Shown here: positions 58,325-64,000 of the stretch, one piece after another
Position numbering within the stretch: position 1 is the first letter of the stretch
Layout: every line of letters starts with the position of its first letter
DNA from: Tumebacillus_A lipolyticus
GTDB taxonomy: Bacteria > Bacillota > Bacilli > Tumebacillales > Tumebacillaceae
Assembly (NCBI RefSeq): GCF_042682745.1
Contig: NZ_JBHUIO010000002.1
Location: forward strand, 930,001 to 994,000
Direction of reading: 5' to 3'
Length of the DNA stretch: 64,000 bases
Translations under genes and position numbers: made by a program
Notes under the pieces: model-generated
The model's database searches: none
The model's input: the letters and a program-made list of their open reading frames with translations, nothing else
Told to the model about the DNA's origin: nothing

Positions 58325-59260
58325 TCATCCCTTTTTGGCTTGTTCGAGCACGGCGGTCGCCACCGCTTTCAAGAACAGCGGCTCGTCGTTCGGGCTGGCG
58401 ACGCGCACCAGCTTCATGCCGAGTTCGTCAGCCAGTTGTTTCGCTTCGATGTCGATATCATATTGCACTTCCAGATGATCCGAAACAAATCCGACCGGGC
58501 AGACGACCAACGCCTGCACACCCTGTTCATGCTGCGTGCGAATCACGTCCAAGATGTCTGGGCCAAGCCACGGCTCCGGGGTGCGGCCAGCGCTCTGCCA
58601 GCCGGTGAACCATTCATGATGCCCAATCTGCTCCGTGACCGCTCTCCCCGTCTCTTCGATCTGTTCAGGGTACGGATCGCCAAGCTGCATGATGCGCTCC
58701 GGAAGCGAGTGGGCGGTGAAGACGACCGGCACCGAAGCGCTTTCATCAGCGGGAAACTGCGCCAACGCGCTCGCCACCCGGGCTGCTGTCGATTCGACAA
58801 ACAGCGGCTGCAGATGCCAGCTTTCCACATAGCTGATTCGCGCAGGCCCGCCCCACTTTTCCCGCGCCTCTTCTGCGCTTTTGATGTAGGTGCCGATGCT
58901 CATCGTCGAGTAATGTGGCGCCCAGACGACACCAACCGCCTCTTCGATGCCATCTTCGACCATCTTCTGCACCGTTTCTTCAATAAATGGATGCGCGTGC
59001 TTCATTCCGGTGTACACGCGGTACTGCACATCTTGATCCAGCTCGTTCAGCGTGCGCTCAAGGCCTGCCGCCTGGGCTGCCGTGATCTCGTTGAGCGGTG
59101 AGAGACCGCCGATCGCCTCATAGCGCTCGGTCAGCTCTTGCAGTTGCGCAGACTCCGGCTTGCGACCGCGACGGATGTGCGTGTAATACGGCTCGATCTC
59201 CTCGACGGAGGACGGGGTGCCGTACGCCATCGCTAAGATTCCGATCACCCGCTTGCTCAT
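58325..59260 (-). CDS. hemH: Coproporphyrin ferrochelatase HemH (CpfC)
   Basis: 311 residues. The metal-site His lies in VVFTAHSLPERI and the acidic partner in FVSDHLEVQYDIDIEAK. The GILAMAYGTPSSVEEIEPYYTHIRRGRKP start is characteristic of the monomeric Gram-positive enzyme. It inserts Fe2+ into coproporphyrin III. Its ATG overlaps the hemE stop (ATGA at 59257-59260) and its stop overlaps the hemY region, so the three are tightly coupled. The final enzyme ChdC (HemQ) is not in the window. Confidence 0.95.
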   Translation of the reverse strand: MSKRVIGILAMAYGTPSSVEEIEPYYTHIRRGRKPESAQLQELTERYEAIGGLSPLNEITAAQAAGLERTLNELDQDVQYRVYTGMKHAHPFIEETVQKMVEDGIEEAVGVVWAPHYSTMSIGTYIKSAEEAREKWGGPARISYVESWHLQPLFVESTAARVASALAQFPADESASVPVVFTAHSLPERIMQLGDPYPEQIEETGRAVTEQIGHHEWFTGWQSAGRTPEPWLGPDILDVIRTQHEQGVQALVVCPVGFVSDHLEVQYDIDIEAKQLADELGMKLVRVASPNDEPLFLKAVATAVLEQAKKG

Positions 59261-60300
59261 CCACGCAGCCTCCCTGCCGAATACTCGTGGATGAACGCGG
59301 TCAAGCGGGTCACCACATCTTCTGGCACTTCTGGGAACAGGCCGTGACCGAGGTTGAACACATAGCCGCCGCCATGTTGCAGGCCGAGGTCGATGATGCG
59401 CTTCACCTCTTCTTGCAACACTTCAAACGGTGCCAGCAGGTAGACCGGATCGAGGTTGCCCTGCAGTGCGAAGCTGTTGCCGACGCGCTCGCTCGCCAGG
59501 TTCAGCGGCACGCGCCAATCCACGCCGATCACGTCGATCGGCAGCTCTTTCCACAGGTTGAGCAGATGGCCGGTGTTCACACCGAAGTAGATCTTCGGCA
59601 CCGGAACGTCGCGCAGCCCTTCGAAGATGCGCTTCATCACCGGAAACACATAATGTTCGTAGTCGCGCGGGGACAGTGCGCCGATCCACGAGTCGAAGAT
59701 CTGAATCGCCTGCGCACCTGCTGCCACTTGCGCTTTCATATAGGTCACGACCATCTCGCCCAGCTTGTCCATCAGCGCAAACCAGACTTCGGGCGCTCCA
59801 TACATCATGCGCTTCGTCTTGTGGTAGTCGCGCGACGGACGGCCTTCCACCATGTAGGAAGCGAGCGTAAACGGAGCGCCAGCGAAGCAGATCAGCGGCA
59901 CTTTCAGCTCTTTGCGCAAGATGCGAATCGTCTCCATCGTGTTCGGCAGATCTGCTTCCGGCTCGATCGGGCGCAGGCGCTCAACGTCTGCCAGCTCGCG
60001 AATCGGATTGTCGATCACCGGACCGATGCCAGCCACGATGTCCACATCGACGCCCATCGGCTTGACCGGGATCATGATGTCCGAGTAGAGGATCGCCGCA
60101 TCAACATTGTGATCGCGCACCGGGGAGATCGTGACTTCAGCGCACAGATCGGGAATCTCGCAGATCTGCATCAGCGAGTGCTTCTCTTTGATCTTGCGGT
60201 AAGACGCTTGGTAACGCCCAGCTTGACGCATGTACCAGACAGGCACATGGTCGACTTTTTCATTGCGAATCGCTCGCAGGAACGTATCGTGATAGGTCAT
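59257..60300 (-). CDS. hemE: Uroporphyrinogen decarboxylase HemE
   Basis: 347 residues from the ATG at 60300, eight bases after AGGGTGA. Signatures: VPVWYMRQAGRYQASYR near residue 20 with the substrate-binding Arg, SDIMIPVKPMGVDV, GAPFTLASYMVEG, FDSWIGALSPRDYEHYV and FNLGHGLFPEVPEDVV. It removes four carboxyl groups from uroporphyrinogen III. First gene of the hemE-hemH-hemY operon. The promoter was not clear; TATACA about 25 bases upstream is a candidate -10. Confidence 0.96.
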   Translation of the reverse strand: MTYHDTFLRAIRNEKVDHVPVWYMRQAGRYQASYRKIKEKHSLMQICEIPDLCAEVTISPVRDHNVDAAILYSDIMIPVKPMGVDVDIVAGIGPVIDNPIRELADVERLRPIEPEADLPNTMETIRILRKELKVPLICFAGAPFTLASYMVEGRPSRDYHKTKRMMYGAPEVWFALMDKLGEMVVTYMKAQVAAGAQAIQIFDSWIGALSPRDYEHYVFPVMKRIFEGLRDVPVPKIYFGVNTGHLLNLWKELPIDVIGVDWRVPLNLASERVGNSFALQGNLDPVYLLAPFEVLQEEVKRIIDLGLQHGGGYVFNLGHGLFPEVPEDVVTRLTAFIHEYSAGRLRG

Positions 60301-60469
60301 GTTTGTCACCCTGTTCATCAGTGATATGTATAGGTAGATTCAGCATAATTTGGTCATTGTCATTCTAGCGCACTAGGCAAGGAGAATCAAATGAAGGAAT
60401 TGTGTCACAAAAAAACAGGCACTGCTGAACAGATCAGAGTGCCTGCTTGAACATGGTAGAATGCGTCGA

Positions 60470-62020
60470 TTAGTAGCGCTCTACCACAAGTTTTGCTTGC
60501 GTGAATTGCAACAGGTAGTCGTAACCGCCCGCTTTGGAGTCGGTACCCGACATGTTGAAGCCGCCAAACGGTTGAACACCGACCAGCGCGCCGGTGATCT
60601 TGCGGTTGAAGTACAGGTTGCCGACGTGGAACTGCTCACGAGCTTTCGCCAGGTTGAAGCGGTCGTTGGAGAACACGCCACCTGTCAGACCAAACTCGGT
60701 GCCGTTGGCGATCGCCAGCGCATCGTCAAAGTCTTTCGCTTTGATCACAGCGAGCACCGGACCAAAGATCTCCTCTTGCGCGATGCGCGCGTTGCGGTCG
60801 ATGTCAGCGATGACGGTCGGCTGGATGAAGAAGCCGTTGCCTTCCGCTTTCTCGCCGCCGACCATCAGACGGCCTTCGCCTTTGCCGATCTCGATGTAGT
60901 TCAAGATGTTGTTGTAAGCAGACTCGTCGACGACCGGGCCGAGGGATACGCCATATTCGTGCGCTTGGCCTACGGTCAGCTTCTTGGTCAGCTCGACCAC
61001 TTCTGCCAGCACATCATCATAGATCTCTTCATGCAGGATCGCGCGGGAGCACGCGGAGCACTTTTGGCCGGAGAAGCCGAAAGCGGACGTGACGATCGCT
61101 TGTGCCGCCTCTTTTACATCGACGCCCTTGTCGACGACGAGCGCATCCTTGCCGCCCATCTCCGCGATGACGCGCTTGAGCCAGATTTGGCCCGGATGAA
61201 CTTTTGCTGCGCGCTCGTAGATGCGGATCCCGACTTCCTTCGAACCGGTGAAGGAGATGAAGCGGGTCTTCGGATGGTCGACCAAGTAGTCGCCGATGAC
61301 CGCGCCGGAGCCCGGAACGTAGTTGACAACGCCAGCCGGCAGACCTGCTTCTTCGAGCAGCTCAACAAACTTCGCCGCGATGACCGGAGTCGGAGTCGCC
61401 GGCTTCAGGACGACCGTGTTACCAGCTACGATCGCAGCTGCGGTCATGCCTGCCATGATCGCCAGCGGGAAGTTCCACGGCGGGATGACGATGCCGACGC
61501 CCAGCGGAATGTAGGACAGCTCGTTGTCTTCCCCTTCGAGACGGGTCAAGTTTTGGTCTTCGGAGAGGCGAACCATCTCGCGCGCATAAAATTCGAGGAA
61601 GTCGATCGCTTCTGCAGTATCCGCATCCGCCTCGCCCCAGTTCTTACCTGCTTCATATACCAGCCATGCGGAAAACTCATCCTTGCGACGGCGCATGATC
61701 GCCGATGCGCGCAACAGGACGCGAGCGCGCTCTTTCGCCGGTACGTTTTTCCACCATGCGAATGCGGACAGCGCTGCTTGCATCGCGTCTTCCGCCTGCG
61801 ATTGGTCAGCTTTGGCGACGCGTCCGATCACTTGGTCTTTGTTTGACGGGTTGATCGAGACCGACTTTCCTTCGGTGGAAATTCGCTTGCCGTCGATAAA
61901 GAGGTCATAGTCGCGACCGAGTTGGGAAGCGACCAGTTCAAGAGCAGCCTCCATCTGTTGCTTGCGCTCAGGTTGGCTAAAATCGCTAAATGGTTCGTTT
62001 TTGAAAACGTTAACTCCCAT
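60470..62020 (-). CDS. rocA: L-glutamate gamma-semialdehyde dehydrogenase
   Basis: 516 residues, the usual RocA length, from the ATG at 62020; a longer reading to 62035 begins within the GGGGGA ribosome site. Aldehyde dehydrogenase fold: PWNFPLAIMAGMTAAAIVAGN, NAD-binding FTGSKEVGIRIYERAA, the catalytic Glu in KRVIAEMGGKDALVV and the nucleophile Cys in GFSGQKCSACSRAI. It oxidises the proline/arginine breakdown product to glutamate with NAD+. The proline dehydrogenase gene is divergent, 0.6 kb away. Confidence 0.96.
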   Translation of the reverse strand: MGVNVFKNEPFSDFSQPERKQQMEAALELVASQLGRDYDLFIDGKRISTEGKSVSINPSNKDQVIGRVAKADQSQAEDAMQAALSAFAWWKNVPAKERARVLLRASAIMRRRKDEFSAWLVYEAGKNWGEADADTAEAIDFLEFYAREMVRLSEDQNLTRLEGEDNELSYIPLGVGIVIPPWNFPLAIMAGMTAAAIVAGNTVVLKPATPTPVIAAKFVELLEEAGLPAGVVNYVPGSGAVIGDYLVDHPKTRFISFTGSKEVGIRIYERAAKVHPGQIWLKRVIAEMGGKDALVVDKGVDVKEAAQAIVTSAFGFSGQKCSACSRAILHEEIYDDVLAEVVELTKKLTVGQAHEYGVSLGPVVDESAYNNILNYIEIGKGEGRLMVGGEKAEGNGFFIQPTVIADIDRNARIAQEEIFGPVLAVIKAKDFDDALAIANGTEFGLTGGVFSNDRFNLAKAREQFHVGNLYFNRKITGALVGVQPFGGFNMSGTDSKAGGYDYLLQFTQAKLVVERY

Positions 62021-62067
62021 CCTCAATTCCCCCATATGTATGTATTGTTGGTTTCATGCCATTAACA

Positions 62068-62096
62068 ATTGTACCGAAGATGGGTAGGGGAAGCAA
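62068..62096 (-). promoter_or_regulatory. Promoter of rocA
   Basis: The -35 TTGCTT (62091-62096) and -10 TACAAT (62068-62073) are 17 bases apart. The -35 falls inside the hairpin GGGGAAGCAA / TTGCTTTCCCC (62087-62111) that follows the proline-rich gene. Confidence 0.6.
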
Positions 62097-62123
62097 GTTC
62101 TTGCTTTCCCCCGTTGACGCAAT

Positions 62124-62396
62124 TTAGAAGAGGATCGGATAGGGGTAGGGCGGGTACGGAAAGACCGGCGGAATGACGGGCGGAAGCAAGGGCGGCACGA
62201 GACCTACAGGCGGAAACAGCGGCGGGATCGGCGGCGGAAAGAACCGGACAAGTCGATATTCGATCTCGTTGCCCGCCCCGTCGATCATCGTGCGGGACAA
62301 CGGAAGCTTCGAAAAGACGATCGGCGGAACTGCGCCTGGCGCTGTGGTGATCACCGGGCCCGGATAGACGCTGCGCGGGTCTTGGTAGGAGTTCAC
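62124..62396 (-). CDS. Proline-rich protein, possibly spore surface
   Basis: 90 residues from a GTG (62396) behind AAAGGGG. The first 50 residues are mixed (NSYQDPRSVYPGPVITTAPG, then KLPLSRTMIDGAGNEIEYRLVRF). The C-terminal 40 are a run of Pro with Phe, Leu, Val and Tyr (PPPIPP, LFPPVG, PPYPYP), ending in ILF. No signal peptide or cysteines. Not recognised as a named family; spore-surface proteins often have such tails, so that is a guess. Confidence 0.55.
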   Translation of the reverse strand: MNSYQDPRSVYPGPVITTAPGAVPPIVFSKLPLSRTMIDGAGNEIEYRLVRFFPPPIPPLFPPVGLVPPLLPPVIPPVFPYPPYPYPILF

Positions 62397-62608
62397 AGAA
62401 ACGGTCCCCTTTCGTTGGAAAAATCACGGCTTCCATATCCTATGAAACGAAGCGCCACACGGTCCATCCGCCTAAAAAATCGGTCGACACAGATTCGACA
62501 AATCTTGCTTTACTCGTCCCAATTTGTGCTATACTGATAAAGGACATTTGTCTACTATGATTTCTTACATAAATCTTTTTAACCTTTGGGAAAAGTGGGG
62601 CGATTTTT

Positions 62609-63532
62609 TTGTCACTGAGCCGTAAGATCGTACTCTCAGTCGCCGGCAACAAGCTGGTGAGCGGCTTTATCAAAAAATACGGCATGAAAATGGGGGCAGC
62701 CCGCTTCGTAGCAGGTGAAACGCTGAAAGAAGCGATCGATCAGGTTCGCTTGCTGAACAAGGACGGCCTTGTGGTCACGCTCGATCATCTGGGCGAGTTT
62801 GTCTTTGAGGAGAGCGAAGCGCTGGCTTCGACGCAAGCCTGCTTGGACGTGCTGGACGCGATTCACGAAAGTGGTGTGACCTCCAACCTGTCCTTGAAGA
62901 TGACCTCGCTCGGTCTCGACCTGAGCAAGGAGATGTGCCTGAAGCACATGCGAATGATCTTGGACAAAGCTCGAGAGTATGACAATTTCGTTCGGATCGA
63001 CATGGAGGATTATGCTCATATCGATGTGACGATGGAGATCTTCGACGAGCTGAAGCGCGAGTATGGCAAGCACGTCGGCCTGGTCATCCAAGCCTACCTG
63101 TTCCGCACGGTGGAAGATATGAAACGCTTGGAGAGCGAGTACGAGCACTGCAACCTGCGTCTCGTCAAAGGCGCCTACATGGAATCCCCGAGCGTCGCGT
63201 TCCCAAACAAGGCGGATGTGGATCAGAATTACTTGAAGATCATCGACATGCACCTGCTCTCCGGTCACTTTTCGGCGGTGGCAACGCATGATGACATGGT
63301 CATCCAGCACACGAAAGAGTTTGTCAAGCAACACAACATCTCCCACGATCAGTTCGAGTTCCAGATGCTCTACGGCGTCCGTCCGGAGACACAGCGCGCA
63401 CTGGTCAAAGAAGGGTACGCGATGCGCGTCTACGTCCCTTACGGCAATGACTGGTACGGCTACTTCTCTCGCCGTATCGCAGAGCGTCCTGCCAACGCGT
63501 TCTTCATCCTGAAGAACATGTTCCGCAAATAG
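62609..63532 (+). CDS. putB: Proline dehydrogenase
   Basis: 307 residues from a TTG (62609). The monofunctional PRODH barrel: VVTLDHLGEFVFEESEA, SNLSLKMTSLGLDLSKEMC, FVRIDMEDYAHIDVTMEIF, VGLVIQAYLFRTVEDM, NLRLVKGAYMESPSVAFPNKADVDQNYLKI, and the FAD-contacting VATHDDMVI and EFQMLYGVRPETQ, ending YGNDWYGYFSRRIAERPAN. It oxidises proline to pyrroline-5-carboxylate at the membrane, feeding rocA. TATACT at 62527 is a probable -10. The ribosome site (GTGGGG) is weak. Confidence 0.94.
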   Translation: MSLSRKIVLSVAGNKLVSGFIKKYGMKMGAARFVAGETLKEAIDQVRLLNKDGLVVTLDHLGEFVFEESEALASTQACLDVLDAIHESGVTSNLSLKMTSLGLDLSKEMCLKHMRMILDKAREYDNFVRIDMEDYAHIDVTMEIFDELKREYGKHVGLVIQAYLFRTVEDMKRLESEYEHCNLRLVKGAYMESPSVAFPNKADVDQNYLKIIDMHLLSGHFSAVATHDDMVIQHTKEFVKQHNISHDQFEFQMLYGVRPETQRALVKEGYAMRVYVPYGNDWYGYFSRRIAERPANAFFILKNMFRK

Positions 63533-63557
63533 CAGCTGGGTCGCAACTGAAAAATAG

Positions 63558-63588
63558 AGAGCCTGTCCTCCGTGGACAGGCTCTTTTT
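63558..63588 (+). terminator. Terminator of putB
   Basis: AGAGCCTGTCC / GGACAGGCTCT stem followed by TTTTT. Confidence 0.9.
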
Positions 63589-63641
63589 GTTGCAGCTGCA
63601 CAACTGCTCTTCTCTTGCTTCGCACAGGAAGGCCGCTCGCC

Positions 63642-64000
63642 TCACCTTTCTTCCTGCGCGAGGATCAGTTCGACCGCATCGACGAGGGTGGGGGCGCGGT
63701 GATCCGCCTTGACGACCGCATCATCCTTCGTGCCCGGCGGTCCGATATAGATCGTCGTCACGCCCGCCTTCTGCCCAGCCAGCACATCTGTCTCGCGGTC
63801 GCCGACCATGTAGCTCTGCGCGAGGTCGACCTGATGGTTGGAGGCGAGATCGAGAATCATCTTCGCCTCCGGTTTGCGGCAGGCACAGCCAGCTTTCGGC
63901 TTATGCGGACAATAGGCGATCTCATCGAGGATCGCGCCATCTCGCTTCAGTTCCCGCTCCAGCTTGTCATGCACCGCGTGCAGATGCTCCTCTTGCATAA
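63642..64000 (-). CDS. HAD-IIIA phosphatase, GmhB-like, C-terminal part
   Basis: About 119 codons are visible; the gene continues beyond the right edge, because the N-terminal DxD nucleophile motif of HAD enzymes is missing. The zinc motif YCPHKPKAGCACRKP and the HAD motif IV MVGDRETDVLAGQKAGV identify D-glycero-D-manno-heptose bisphosphate phosphatase relatives. In Gram-positives these make heptose precursors for S-layer glycans or act on histidinol phosphate. The ATG at 63998 is internal. Confidence 0.85.
   Translation of the reverse strand, partial: MQEEHLHAVHDKLERELKRDGAILDEIAYCPHKPKAGCACRKPEAKMILDLASNHQVDLAQSYMVGDRETDVLAGQKAGVTTIYIGPPGTKDDAVVKADHRAPTLVDAVELILAQEER

Noticed and set aside
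60461..61846. Long plus-strand open frame antisense to rocA
   Set aside because: A codon-bias shadow of rocA with no family resemblance.

Overview
The window reads as a chromosomal segment of an aerobic, endospore-forming Bacillota with moderately high GC. Hand counts of single 60-base lines give about 58-67% in the core. The gene set fits a Bacillales lineage: two PerR, YjcZ-type small spore proteins, a GerPC-like protein, a Prli42-like miniprotein, a T-box on thrS, a probable FapR site, a LexA/DinR box, the hemE-hemH-hemY order, S-layer (SLH) proteins and frequent TTG/GTG starts after strong Shine-Dalgarno sequences. A Tumebacillus/Alicyclobacillaceae-like organism is my best guess, but that is inference.

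Layout. 0-3.3 kb: an EamA transporter cut by the left edge, two adjacent PerR paralogues, an NhaC antiporter and a DUF502 membrane protein, all on the minus strand. 3.3-10.5 kb: a CwlQ-type transglycosylase, a YjcZ protein, a Ca2+/H+ antiporter, a SufR-like regulator, a GIY-YIG protein and a BmrC/BmrD-like heterodimeric ABC exporter. 10.6-19 kb: PAP2 protein, ferredoxin, DUF309, a GT2-like protein, GNAT, small spore-type genes, a tautomerase, CorA and a CNNM-type transporter. 19.2-24.6 kb: pyrophosphatase, a cobalamin-binding protein, acyl-CoA ligase and enoyl-CoA hydratase, and a lipoprotein. 24.9-29.3 kb: a ferredoxin-dependent nitrite/sulfite reductase and an iscR-iscS-iscU operon with a large palindrome at its promoter. 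29.4-34.3 kb: DUF2225, a LexA-controlled YolD, a Prli42-like protein, a PhoX phosphatase with its own TatA, and a YuiH-like molybdoenzyme. 34.3-45.4 kb: an ABC exporter, FabH behind a FapR-like site, methionine gamma-lyase, a second ferredoxin, a tetR-SMR-SMR operon, an SLH-3D protein, a cyclophilin and a COG0523 GTPase behind a Zur-like operator.

45.5-49.4 kb is clearly foreign in composition. Two sampled lines of its main gene are 33% GC. It holds a 1065-residue protein joining an N-terminal phospholipase-D (HKD) domain, an SF2 helicase and a C-terminal DUF3427-type region, facing a NUDIX pyrophosphohydrolase. This is the best candidate for a little-studied, probably defence-related system here.

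49.5-64 kb returns to the core: a YfhP-like hydrolase, an oxidoreductase, an SLH protein, a nitrilase-family amidase, thrS with a T-box leader (sampled lines 32-50% GC), an ADP-ribose pyrophosphatase, hemEHY, the proline catabolism genes rocA and putB on opposite strands, a proline-rich protein and a GmhB-like phosphatase cut by the right edge. No tRNA, rRNA, CRISPR array, transposase or phage gene was seen.
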